A DNA stretch of 64,000 nucleotides from an uncultured Ramlibacter sp. (lineage in GTDB: Bacteria; Pseudomonadota; Gammaproteobacteria; Burkholderiales; Burkholderiaceae_C). How positions within the stretch are numbered: position 1 is the stretch's first letter; each line of letters starts with the position of its first letter. The translations under genes and the position numbers were made by a program. The stretch spans positions 124,001-188,000 of the forward strand of contig NZ_CAKZHQ010000002.1 in NCBI RefSeq assembly GCF_936925435.1. The letters run 5' to 3'. The notes beneath the pieces are model-generated. The model was not told the origin of the DNA, made no database searches, and saw only the letters and a program-made list of their open reading frames with translations. Positions 8,643 to 16,161 of the stretch are shown here, one piece after another.

Positions 8643-9291
8643 GCAGCCAGCGGTTGAGGTCGGCGACCTCCTCCATGCAAACCGAGTGCCCCATCGGATA
8701 CTCGCCCCATTCAACGCCATAGCCCAGTTGCTGCAGCATCTGCAGCGAGGCCCGGGCACGGTCGATCAGCACCACGTTGTCCTCGCTGCCATGGGCCAGG
8801 AAGATGGGCGTGGCTGCATTGGCCTGGCTGCGCTCGGCCGCCGTCTGCAAGGCCAGCGGCAGGTAGCCTGACAGGCCGGCGATGCCGGCCAGCGGCTCGC
8901 TGTAGCGCAGCCCGGTGAGCAGCGACATGGCACAGCCTTGCGAAAAACCGGCCAGCACGATGCGCGATGCGGGAATGCCGCGCGCCTGCTGCCCGGCGAT
9001 CAGCTGCTCCACGGCGGCCTGCGACTTGCGCAGCCCGGCTTCGTCCTCGCGGCTGCCGCGGTCGAAGCCCAGGATGTCGTACCAGGCCCGCATCTGGTGG
9101 CCATTGTTGATGGTCACCGGCATCACCGGCGCATGCGGGAAGACGAAGCGCACCGGTCCCACGGCGTCGAGCTGCAGTTCCCGGGCGATCGGCACGAAGT
9201 CGTTGCCGTCGGCGCCCAGGCCGTGCAGCACGATCACGGTGGACCGGGGGTTGGGGGCGGTTTCAATCTCAATGCATTCCAAAACGCTCAT
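8620..9291 (-). CDS. Carboxylesterase/phospholipase-type alpha/beta hydrolase
   Basis: A 223-residue cytoplasmic hydrolase of the phospholipase/carboxylesterase family (EstB-like). The catalytic triad is visible: Ser117 in GFSQG, Asp171 in HGSEDNVV and His202 in YPMGHSV. The oxyanion-hole block VLHGLGADGNDF lies at about 21-32. It likely hydrolyses short-chain esters or lysophospholipids. Its 3' end overlaps the convergent methyltransferase by 23 bp. Confidence 0.92.
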   Translation of the reverse strand: MSVLECIEIETAPNPRSTVIVLHGLGADGNDFVPIARELQLDAVGPVRFVFPHAPVMPVTINNGHQMRAWYDILGFDRGSREDEAGLRKSQAAVEQLIAGQQARGIPASRIVLAGFSQGCAMSLLTGLRYSEPLAGIAGLSGYLPLALQTAAERSQANAATPIFLAHGSEDNVVLIDRARASLQMLQQLGYGVEWGEYPMGHSVCMEEVADLNRWLLKVLAPA

Positions 9292-9322
9292 CGCTGTTCC
9301 TTGTCTGACATGGCCTGGGCCA

Positions 9323-9359
9323 TTGTCCTACAGCCAAAACCGGTGTCGCCCAACGACAC
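9323..9359 (+). promoter_or_regulatory. TCCTAC box and GTGTCG palindrome upstream of the HPF-like gene
   Basis: TTGTCCTACAGC begins at 9323. It is followed by a perfect inverted repeat, GTGTCG-cccaa-CGACAC (9343-9359), whose right arm carries the GACA element seen after the other TCCTAC boxes. The start codon is at 9385. Confidence 0.4.
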
Positions 9360-9384
9360 TGGGCAGCTGCATCCAAGGAGTTCC

Positions 9385-9750
9385 ATGCAAGTACAGGTCA
9401 ACACAAGCAATGGCATCGACAACAAGGAATCGCTGGAGCGCTGGGCCGGCGACTACCTCAACGAGACACTGAGCCGGTTCCGCCAGGACATCACCCGCAT
9501 CGAAGTGCAGTTGAGCGACCAGAACAGCGGCAAGAAGGGGGCGGCCGACACGCTGTGCATGATCGAAGCGCGCATCACCGGCCGAGAGCCGGTGGCCGTG
9601 AACCACCATGGCCTGACGCAGGACGAGGCCTTTCGCGGCGCCACCCAGCGGCTGATCCACCTGCTGGACCACACCATGGGCAAACTGGACCGGCACGAAC
9701 ACCGGGACCGCGAAACCATCCGCAAGGACCTGGACGCCACCGCCGGTTGA
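9385..9750 (+). CDS. HPF/RaiA-like ribosome-associated protein, short form
   Basis: A 121-residue protein resembling the N-terminal domain of hibernation-promoting factor/RaiA: a beta strand, helix and beta strand (MQVQVNTSNGI, then WAGDYLNETLSRF and ITRIEVQLSDQNSG), ending in a charged helix. It lacks the C-terminal dimerisation domain of long HPF. Such proteins bind the 30S decoding region and silence ribosomes during stress or stationary phase. The start follows a strong AAGGAG site. A TCCTAC box lies about 55 bp upstream, consistent with stress-type control (inference). It is stand-alone, not next to rpoN. Confidence 0.85.
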   Translation: MQVQVNTSNGIDNKESLERWAGDYLNETLSRFRQDITRIEVQLSDQNSGKKGAADTLCMIEARITGREPVAVNHHGLTQDEAFRGATQRLIHLLDHTMGKLDRHEHRDRETIRKDLDATAG

Positions 9751-9751
9751 A

Positions 9752-9774
9752 CCGCCGCGGCGCCGACGCGGCGG
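9752..9774. terminator. GC-rich hairpin between convergent genes
   Basis: A perfect 8-bp stem, CCGCCGCG/CGCGGCGG, with a 7-base loop sits between the stops at 9750 and 9783. It lacks a T-run, so efficient intrinsic termination is uncertain. Confidence 0.4.
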
Positions 9775-9782
9775 GCGGACCT

Positions 9783-9980
9783 TTAGTTGGGGCCGCCGCC
9801 GGCGTCCATGGAATTGGACGGGCCGTTGTAGCCGATCATGCTGTTCCAGACGCCGCCGTTCCACACATGGGCGGTGGGCGACGCGCCGGCCGTGCTGGTG
9901 TCGGTGGCGGGTGGCACGCTGGCGCAGGCGGTGAGCGTTGCGATGGCGCCGGCCAGCGCCGCGAGGCGGATCTTGTTCAT
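9783..9980 (-). CDS. Small lipoprotein
   Basis: A 65-residue predicted lipoprotein. The signal peptide MNKIRLAALAGAIATLTAC ends in the lipobox LTAC, so the mature protein is about 47 residues, Ser/Thr/Gly/Asn-rich, with a HVWNGGVWNSMIGYNGPSN core. The start at 9980 is preceded by an AAGGAG site. The function is unknown. A TCCTAC box lies about 84 bp upstream. Confidence 0.7.
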   Translation of the reverse strand: MNKIRLAALAGAIATLTACASVPPATDTSTAGASPTAHVWNGGVWNSMIGYNGPSNSMDAGGGPN

Positions 9981-10346
9981 TGGGGGCTCCTTGCTGGTCG
10001 GGCGGGCCGGCACACGCTGGACCCGATTGATCTACGGTAGGCCGGCCCGCCAGAGCGCGGCGTAGGAGCGCGCCGCGTGCCGCATGCGCCGGCCGCCGAT
10101 CTTGCGCGCCCTTTCGGGGGGCCGTGACGCTATCTTTTCAACAGCATCTCAAGGCCAATGGACGGGGGCCAGATGCCAAGTGACTTCAAAACTGCGGCCA
10201 GGAAGAATCCGCGCGGCTTGCGGGCCGTTTTGGGCCTGCAGGGCGCATGGAATATGCGTGACGACATGGGCTCACCATGTCCGCGTGGGACCCGCCAGTC
10301 GCACGGGATGCTGTCCGCCGCAAGCGAGGTCTACTGCCACTTCAGG
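9981..10346. other. 366-bp intergenic region
   Basis: It carries the TCCTAC box near 10065 and otherwise no gene I can support. Frames that stay open here (for example 10084-10350) have scrambled codon usage and low-complexity translations. The base composition is lower in GC than the surroundings, compatible with decayed sequence. A weak GACGCTATC match near 10126 resembles one end of the dispersed repeat. Confidence 0.5.
10060..10070 (-). promoter_or_regulatory. TCCTAC box upstream of the small lipoprotein
   Basis: On the minus strand this reads CGCTCCTACGC, about 84 bp before the start at 9980. A second CCTAC occurs 20 bp downstream of it instead of GACAG. Confidence 0.35.
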
Positions 10347-10859
10347 CTAGCGCCCATCCCTCCACTCCCGTGCCAAAAACCGCCCCGGCTTTCCGGACAG
10401 CACATGCAAGGCTTTCTCCAGGTTGCGCTGCTGCGCCGCATCGGTTTTGAGCTTGGCCATGTTGCGCAGCACTTCCTTTTGCCGGCTGGGCGGCAGGGCC
10501 TGCCAGTGGGCCTTGGCGGCGGGGCTTGCTTTCAAGGCCTTGAGGAACCACGCAGGCCCCGCGCCTGCCGGGCCGCCCTGGTAGTCCGCGTCGAATTCCA
10601 CTTCCACCGCCACGCGATCACCGACGACAGTGCCCGACGCCTTGCGCACAACCTCGCTCAAATAGAGATAGAAGCTGCCGTCGCCGGCCGGCATCATGTT
10701 GATGCGCCAGGCCTCGCGCGGCTGGCCGTCGATGCGCACCAGCACCGGCATGGGCTTGCGCCAATCGGGTTGCAGCTTGCGTGCGCGCGCGGCGCTCACC
10801 AACACATAGGGATTGATGCCGCGGATCTCCATCTTTGCAGTGAAACGCAGAGCGCTCAT
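10347..10859 (-). CDS. DUF1905/YdeI-OmpD-associated domain protein
   Basis: A 170-residue protein with two recognisable parts. The N-terminal half (MSALRFTAKMEIRGINPYVLV through DGSFYLYLSEVVRKASG) matches DUF1905, a small beta-barrel. The C-terminal part (ALKASPAAKAHWQALPPSRQKEVLRNM...KPGRF) matches the bacteriocin-protection/YdeI-like helical tail often paired with it. The start at 10859 gives the conserved N terminus. Its function is unknown. It lies 70 bp downstream of the LysR gene on the same strand. Confidence 0.8.
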   Translation of the reverse strand: MSALRFTAKMEIRGINPYVLVSAARARKLQPDWRKPMPVLVRIDGQPREAWRINMMPAGDGSFYLYLSEVVRKASGTVVGDRVAVEVEFDADYQGGPAGAGPAWFLKALKASPAAKAHWQALPPSRQKEVLRNMAKLKTDAAQQRNLEKALHVLSGKPGRFLAREWRDGR

Positions 10860-10929
10860 GAACAGATTCTGACTGCGGCGCTGCCGGTCCAGGCCTGCTG
10901 GCACGATGGCGGCCTCCACGCTGCATCCA

Positions 10930-11853
10930 TCACCGCACCCCTTCGATCCATTGCTGAAAGCGGCTGAGCGCCACCAGCTCGGACTTCCACTGCGGATAGC
11001 GCAGGTAGTAAGCCTTTTGCGAAGTCCACGCCAGATCACAGACACCCACAATCTGGCCCGCCTCCACGGCGCCGGCAGCGACGTAGTCGGGCAGCAAGGC
11101 AATCCCCAGCCCGGCGATGGCGCCGTTGAGAGCCATCGAGAGCAGGTCGTAGCGCGGCCCCGCAGACAGGTGCAGCGACGGCATCGCCAGATCCAGCCCC
11201 GCTTCCTGCAACCAGCGCTCCCATGCGAGCGGCACGGTGCTGTGCTGGATCAAGGGCGCACCACAGAGCAGCTTCGTCAGTTGCGCCTTGGACAGGGCCA
11301 GGCGCCCCGCAGGGGTGCGCCGCGCTTTGGGCGCCAGGCCCGCGGCGCAGTAGGGCCGCAGCTCCAGCGGAAGAATCCGCCGGGCGCAAAGACCGGGTTG
11401 TGCGCCTTCACAGAACTCGATGGCCCCATCGTGCGGCGATGTCGCAAAGTCGACCGGCCCGATGTGGGTCGAGAGGTTCAGCGTGATCTCCGGGTGGGCG
11501 CTGACAAACCCGGCCAGCCGCGGCATCAGCCAGTAGGTGGCAAAGCTCGAAGCCACACACAGGTTCAAGACGCCGCCGACGCCCTTGTTCAGAACCAGGT
11601 TCTGTGTCGCCCGTTCCAGCTGTCTCAGGGCGGTTGCAACCTCGACCCAGTAGGCGCGCCCGGCGGGCGTCAGCTGCAGCCCTGCCCGCTTGCGCACAAA
11701 GAGGCTGGTGCCCAGCAGCGCCTCCAGCCCCAGGATCTGATGGCTCACCGCACCCTGTGTGAGGTTGGCCTCCAATGCAGCTTTGGTAAAGCTTGCGTGG
11801 CTTGCGCTCAGGTCGAAGCAGCGCAGCGCCATCAACGAAGGAAGAGGGGTCAT
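10930..11853 (-). CDS. LysR-family regulator of the D-amino acid operon
   Basis: A 307-residue LysR-type transcription factor. The N-terminal winged helix-turn-helix lies at about residues 4-62 (MALRCFDLSASHASFTKAA, then LTQGAVSHQILGLEALLGTSLF), and a substrate-binding-like effector domain fills the rest. It most resembles the GcvA-like subgroup. I start it at MTPLPSLMALRCFD (11853). The gene is divergent from the Bug receptor and D-aminoacylase operon with a 102-bp shared promoter region, so it most likely activates that operon in response to a (N-acyl-)D-amino acid (inference). A dyad at 11867-11882 is a candidate operator. Confidence 0.92.
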   Translation of the reverse strand: MTPLPSLMALRCFDLSASHASFTKAALEANLTQGAVSHQILGLEALLGTSLFVRKRAGLQLTPAGRAYWVEVATALRQLERATQNLVLNKGVGGVLNLCVASSFATYWLMPRLAGFVSAHPEITLNLSTHIGPVDFATSPHDGAIEFCEGAQPGLCARRILPLELRPYCAAGLAPKARRTPAGRLALSKAQLTKLLCGAPLIQHSTVPLAWERWLQEAGLDLAMPSLHLSAGPRYDLLSMALNGAIAGLGIALLPDYVAAGAVEAGQIVGVCDLAWTSQKAYYLRYPQWKSELVALSRFQQWIEGVR

Positions 11854-11866
11854 GTCATGAGCACGA

Positions 11867-11882
11867 TTAATGCTTGCAATAA
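11867..11882. promoter_or_regulatory. Candidate LysR operator (16-bp dyad)
   Basis: TTAATGCTTGCAATAA is a near-perfect palindrome of the form TTAnTGCnnGCAnTAA, with AT-rich arms in an otherwise GC-rich genome. It lies 13 bp before the LysR start and about 74 bp before the divergent Bug gene, a usual position for a LysR recognition site that also autoregulates. Confidence 0.5.
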
Positions 11883-11955
11883 AACAATTCGCTTGCCACC
11901 TTGCTGTCGGCACTCCTACATTGCGGCTCCTACCTGATTGTGACCGGAGTAAAGC

Positions 11956-12972
11956 ATGAGTTCAATTGATGCCAGTGTCGCGGCCCAGCGCCGTCTTGTC
12001 CTGCGTGGAATTGCTGCGGCCTGTGCTGTTGCCAGCAGCGCGCGCCTGGCATGGGCGCAGGCCACGCCCGCCACGGGATACCCGGCGCGGCCCATCCGCC
12101 TGGTGGTTCCCTCGGCGGCTGGCGGCGCGCCCGATGCGATTTGCCGGGTGATGGGCATCGAACTCGCAACGGCTTTGGGCCAGCCCGTGGTGATCGACAA
12201 CAAGGCAGGCGCTGGCGGCGCCATCGGCATGAGCGAGGTGGCCCGCGCCGCGCCCGACGGCTACACGCTGGGCTACGGCAATGTCGTCACCCTGGCGATC
12301 AACAAGTCGCTCTACGCCAAACTCCCCTACGACCCGAACGCGCTGACAAGCGTCGCGCTGCTTGGCACGGTGCAGAACGCCCTTGTCGTGCGCAAAGACC
12401 TTCCCGTCGCCAACGTCAGGGAACTCATCGCCTACGCCAAGGCCCGGCCGGGGCAACTGACCATGGGGTCTGCCGGCAACGGCACGACCGGCCACCTCGG
12501 GGGAGAGCTGTTCAAAAGCCTGACCGGCACCTTTATCACCCACGTCCCATACCGCGGCAGTCCGCAGGCGATCCAGGATCTGATGGGCGGCCAGATCGAC
12601 CTGATGTTCGACAACCTCTCGTCGATTGCGCCCCACATCAAGGACGGGCGCGTCAAGGCGCTGGGCGTCAGCGGCGCCCGCCGGGCGCCGCTCCTGCCCC
12701 AGTTGCCGACCATCCAGGAAAGCGGGGTGCCGGGCTACGAAACCACAGCCTGGGGCGGCATCGTCGGCCCGAAGGGACTTCCCGGCGAGATCGTGACCCG
12801 CCTGAACGTCGAGATCAACCGGATCCTGGCCATGCCTGCCGTGCGCGCCAAGTACGCCACCATGGCCTTCGAGACCATGGCATCCCCTGCCAACCTGCTG
12901 ATGACCATGGCCATGATGGAAACCCCGCGTTGGGCGGAAGTGATCAAGCGCTCGGGCGCCAAAGTCGAATGA
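11956..12972 (+). CDS. Bug-family tripartite tricarboxylate-type solute-binding receptor
   Basis: A 338-residue periplasmic binding protein of the Bug/TctC family. A signal peptide (about residues 1-35, with an RR near the N terminus and cleavage after WAQA) precedes the family core: YPARPIRLVVPSAAGGAPDAICR, VVIDNKAGAGGAIGM, HVPYRGSPQAIQDL and DGRVKALGVSG. TctA/TctB membrane partners are absent here, as is common for the many Bug receptors in Burkholderiales. It is the first gene of an operon and overlaps the next by 4 bp (ATGA). The context suggests that it captures N-acyl-D-amino acids or a related acid (inference). Confidence 0.92.
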   Translation: MSSIDASVAAQRRLVLRGIAAACAVASSARLAWAQATPATGYPARPIRLVVPSAAGGAPDAICRVMGIELATALGQPVVIDNKAGAGGAIGMSEVARAAPDGYTLGYGNVVTLAINKSLYAKLPYDPNALTSVALLGTVQNALVVRKDLPVANVRELIAYAKARPGQLTMGSAGNGTTGHLGGELFKSLTGTFITHVPYRGSPQAIQDLMGGQIDLMFDNLSSIAPHIKDGRVKALGVSGARRAPLLPQLPTIQESGVPGYETTAWGGIVGPKGLPGEIVTRLNVEINRILAMPAVRAKYATMAFETMASPANLLMTMAMMETPRWAEVIKRSGAKVE

Positions 12973-14417
12973 GCAATCCAGAACATGGGCCTGGCAGCTT
13001 CGTGCTGCGCGGCGGCGAGGTCATCGATGGTTCGGGGGCCGTGCGTTTTGCCGCAGACGTCGTCGTGGAGCAAGGCCGGATTGCCGCCATCACGCCGCCT
13101 GGCGAAGGCCGTGCGGACCGCATCCTGCAGATCGACGGCAGGGTGGTCTGCCCGGGTTTCATCGACAGCCATTCGCACGATGACGTGCAGGTGCTCAGGC
13201 AAACCCTTGCTCAGCCCAAACTGTCGCAAGGCGTCTGCACTGTGGTCACGGGCAACTGCGGCATCAGCCTGCCCCCGCTGGCGACAGACAGCCCCCCGGC
13301 ACCGCTGGACATCCTGGGCAAGGACGCCTACCGGTTCAGCCGTTTTGCCGACTATGCCCGCGCCATCGACGAAGCCAGGCCCTGCGTCAACGTCGTTCCC
13401 CTGGTCGGGCACATCAGCATCCGGATCAAACATGTTCCGGACCTGACGCGCAGTGCTTCCGAAGGCGAGACCCGTGCGATGCGCGGGGAAGTGGAAGCTG
13501 CGCTGGCGGCCGGCGCCTTTGGCCTGTCCACGGGGGTGTACTACCCGCCGGCCCGGGCCGCCAACACCGAGGAGTTGCTGGGCGTCTGCGCGGCGCTCAA
13601 GGGGCGCAATGCAATTCTCGCGATGCACATCCGCGACGAAGCGGACGCTGTCGTCCCGGCGCTGCAAGAAGCGCTGTTCGTTGGTGCGCGGAGCCAGGCC
13701 CGGCTGGTGATTTCACACCACAAGGTCATGGGGTCCGCCAACCACGGACGCACGCAGGACACGCTGCGGATGATCGATGCAGCCGCTTCCACGCAGGACG
13801 TCTGCCTGGACTGCTATCCCTACGAAGCATCATCGACGATGCTGGACGCGCAAAAGGCAGCGCGCACCGGCAACGTCCTGATCACCTGGAGCAGCCCCCA
13901 TCCCCTGGCGAGCGGCCGCACGCTGAAGTCACTCGCGCAGGAGTGGGGCATCGGTCTGGAGGAAGCCGCAGCCAAGCTCATGCCCGGCGGCGCGATCTAT
14001 TTCTCCATGTCGCAGCAGGATGTGGAGCGGGTGCTGTCCCATCCAGCCACGATGATCGGCTCCGATGGCCTGCCCCATGACCAGCGGCCGCATCCTCGCT
14101 TGTGGGGCACGTTTCCCAGGGTCCTGGGGCACTACAGCCGCGAGCGCAAGCTGTTTGCGCTGGAAGCGGCTGTGCACAAGATGACCGGTTTGCCAGCGCA
14201 ACGCTACGGCCTGACCGGACGGGGCCTGCTGAAGGAAGGGAACGCGGCCGACCTTGTGGTTTTCGACCCGGACCGCATCCGTGAAGGATCGACTTATGAA
14301 AATCCCACCAACCCGGCCATCGGCATCGACGCGGTCATCGTCAACGGCCTGATTGCGATGTGGCAGGGCGATGTGCTGAACTCCCACGCCGGTCAGCGTC
14401 TGAGGCCACAAGCATGA
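12969..14417 (+). CDS. N-acyl-D-amino-acid deacylase (D-aminoacylase)
   Basis: A 482-residue amidohydrolase that removes the acyl group from N-acyl-D-amino acids. The residues known as zinc ligands and catalytic acid in the Alcaligenes D-aminoacylase have counterparts here: HSHDD at about 68-72, Cys97 in TGNCGIS, His220 in MHIRDEAD, His250 in SHHKVMG and Asp366 in MIGSDGLPHD. The C-terminal ADLVVFDPDRI block is also typical. The start at 12969 overlaps the Bug stop as ATGA, and the end overlaps dadA-like in the same way, so the three genes should be translationally coupled. The product, a free D-amino acid, is the substrate expected for the next gene. Confidence 0.94.
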   Translation: MSNPEHGPGSFVLRGGEVIDGSGAVRFAADVVVEQGRIAAITPPGEGRADRILQIDGRVVCPGFIDSHSHDDVQVLRQTLAQPKLSQGVCTVVTGNCGISLPPLATDSPPAPLDILGKDAYRFSRFADYARAIDEARPCVNVVPLVGHISIRIKHVPDLTRSASEGETRAMRGEVEAALAAGAFGLSTGVYYPPARAANTEELLGVCAALKGRNAILAMHIRDEADAVVPALQEALFVGARSQARLVISHHKVMGSANHGRTQDTLRMIDAAASTQDVCLDCYPYEASSTMLDAQKAARTGNVLITWSSPHPLASGRTLKSLAQEWGIGLEEAAAKLMPGGAIYFSMSQQDVERVLSHPATMIGSDGLPHDQRPHPRLWGTFPRVLGHYSRERKLFALEAAVHKMTGLPAQRYGLTGRGLLKEGNAADLVVFDPDRIREGSTYENPTNPAIGIDAVIVNGLIAMWQGDVLNSHAGQRLRPQA

Positions 14418-15682
14418 AAGTCTGTGTCATCGGTGCAGGCGTGGTTGGCTGCGCGAGCGCCTACCAGTTGGCCCGCGTTGGCCACGAGGTCCTGCTGCTG
14501 GACTCCGCGCCGCAGCCCGCATCGGGTGCGAGCTTCGCCAATGGCGCCCAGTTGAGCTACAGCTACGTCGAGCCCCTGGCCAATCCGGCCACGTTCAAGT
14601 CCATCCCGAAGATGCTGCTGGACCCCCAATCGCCTCTGGGACTGCGCCTTCGTCCGAGTGTCAGCCAATGGAAATGGATCGCTTCGTTCTTGCGCAGTTG
14701 CGCGCCGGAGCGCTCTCGCCGAGGCTCTCTGGCCTTGCTGGCAAGCGCTTCGCTGAGCCGGATGACAAACGAGCGATGGATGGCCGAAGATGGGCTGGAT
14801 TTTGCAGTCCAGCGCAACGGCAAGCTGGTTCTCTGTCCTAACGCCGAAAGTCTTGCAAGCCAGGCCAGGCAGATCCAGCTGCAGTCGGGGCGTGGTGCCG
14901 AGCAAACGCTGCTGACGCGGGATGCCTGCGTCTCGCTGGAACCGGCGCTCGCGTCATATCCGGGCTTTGTCGGCGGCGTCTGGACTCCCAGTGAGTGCGC
15001 AGCCGATCCACGTGCCTATTGCAATGCGCTGCTCCATACCGCAAGCACCCGCGGCATCCGGATGCAATGGTCGACCACGGCAAGCAGCTTTGTCATCGAG
15101 AACCAGCGGGTCGTGTGTCTGCACACGAGCGCCGGTGAGATCACGGCAGACGCCTTCGTTCTGGCCACGGGAATTGATGCGCCGCAGCTGGCCCGGCAAC
15201 TGGGTGAGTCACTCCTGATTGAGCCCATCAAGGGCTTCAGCCTGACTTTGGGGATGCATCCAGGCCAGCGCGCACCTGTCACCAGCGTCACCGATCTGGC
15301 CAGGAAAACGGTCCTCGCCCCTTTGGGCGGCAAGTTGCGCGTCGCGGCGTTCGCCGAGTTGGGGCGCATGGACCTGAAGATTCCGGCGCGTCGGCTTGCG
15401 CAGATCCAGCGGACTGTGGAGACCATCTATCCAGGGCTGTGCGATTTCAACGCGCCCGGCGCCTGGGCCGGCCTGCGTCCCGCCACACCGGACTCCCTGC
15501 CTGTGGTCCGGCAATCCCGGGTTGCCAATGCCTTCCTGAACGTGGGCCATGGCGCCTTGGGCTTCACCCTGGCGGCAGGCTGCGCGGTGCAAATCACCGA
15601 AGCCATCCACGAGGCCCGGGGCAGACCCCAGAGCAATACGCCACTCAGCGCGAGTCCGGCAGCAGCACCTCGATGCGCGTGA
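14414..15682 (+). CDS. FAD-dependent D-amino acid dehydrogenase (DadA-like)
   Basis: A 422-residue DAO-family flavoenzyme with an N-terminal Rossmann motif (VIGAGVVGCASAYQLARVGHEVLLLD, about 5-30). DadA-type features are SGASFANGAQLSYSYVEPLANP and a C-terminal GHGALGFTLAAGCA block. It should oxidatively deaminate D-amino acids to 2-oxo acids and ammonia, passing electrons to the respiratory chain. It begins with an ATGA overlap with the D-aminoacylase, completing a short pathway from N-acyl-D-amino acid to 2-oxo acid. The last 38 bp overlap the convergent sulfite-oxidase-fold gene. The substrate range within D-amino acids is not determinable. Confidence 0.9.
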   Translation: MKVCVIGAGVVGCASAYQLARVGHEVLLLDSAPQPASGASFANGAQLSYSYVEPLANPATFKSIPKMLLDPQSPLGLRLRPSVSQWKWIASFLRSCAPERSRRGSLALLASASLSRMTNERWMAEDGLDFAVQRNGKLVLCPNAESLASQARQIQLQSGRGAEQTLLTRDACVSLEPALASYPGFVGGVWTPSECAADPRAYCNALLHTASTRGIRMQWSTTASSFVIENQRVVCLHTSAGEITADAFVLATGIDAPQLARQLGESLLIEPIKGFSLTLGMHPGQRAPVTSVTDLARKTVLAPLGGKLRVAAFAELGRMDLKIPARRLAQIQRTVETIYPGLCDFNAPGAWAGLRPATPDSLPVVRQSRVANAFLNVGHGALGFTLAAGCAVQITEAIHEARGRPQSNTPLSASPAAAPRCA

Positions 15683-16154
15683 GCCAGCGCACATGGCGCG
15701 GACCGGGCCGCAGGTCTTGCAGCGAGCGCAGCGAGGGCAGGCCTTCGGAGTCCAGCAGCTCGCTCTCGCCCTGGCGCAGCACCACGACCACGCCGTCGCC
15801 CAGGCCGCTGTTGTACAGCTCGCCCCAGGAGAAGCTGGCCTGGTAGCCGTCCCTGGCGGTCAACAAGACCACGGCCTTGCGGATGGCATGGCGGTCGGGC
15901 GTGAGGACGGCGCGGTCCAGCAGTTCTTTCAGCGGAACGCCCTGGTAGCGGATGGCCAGCTGCACCTGCTTGCCATCCTGCGTGATGCTGCGCTGCTCGC
16001 TGTAGTCACGCCGTTGCAAGGCCTGCAGGTCGGCGCGCGACAAGGACAGCGGCTTTTGCACCGCGCCTGTGACCTGCAACAGCGCCTCCTGCGCGGCGGT
16101 CGGCAGCGCCACGCACAAGGCCAGCAAGAAGCAAGCGATGGCGCGGGAAATCAT
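15645..16154 (-). CDS. Small periplasmic sulfite-oxidase-fold (molybdopterin domain-like) protein
   Basis: A 169-residue exported protein with a signal peptide at 1-20 (MISRAIACFLLALCVALPTA). The mature part resembles a trimmed Oxidored_molyb domain: a VTGAVQKPLSLSRADLQAL start, YQGVPLKELLDRA, and AVVLLTARDGYQASFSWGEL. The mature sequence contains no cysteine, so the usual Cys ligand to molybdenum is absent. It closes the tungstate/molybdate operon, 7 bp after the ModA-like gene, which ties it to Mo/W metabolism. It may be an accessory or binding protein rather than a redox enzyme (inference). The start at 16154 exposes the signal peptide. Confidence 0.75.
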   Translation of the reverse strand: MISRAIACFLLALCVALPTAAQEALLQVTGAVQKPLSLSRADLQALQRRDYSEQRSITQDGKQVQLAIRYQGVPLKELLDRAVLTPDRHAIRKAVVLLTARDGYQASFSWGELYNSGLGDGVVVVLRQGESELLDSEGLPSLRSLQDLRPGPRHVRWLTRIEVLLPDSR

Positions 16155-16161
16155 CGCGGCC

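Noticed and set aside
10084..10350. 88-residue open frame in the 366-bp gap
   Set aside because: Codon usage and composition are unlike real genes here. It has no ribosome-binding site and no motif.
11908..11934. Two CTCCTAC stretches before the Bug gene as members of the TCCTAC regulon
   Set aside because: Only one has the A/G following the core. They lie 24-45 bp from the start with no GACAG downstream, so they were left out of the group.
12051..14417. A fused 788-residue protein covering the Bug gene and the D-aminoacylase
   Set aside because: The first 306 codons are out of frame with the Bug receptor and read as Arg/Gly-rich noise. The real D-aminoacylase starts at 12969.
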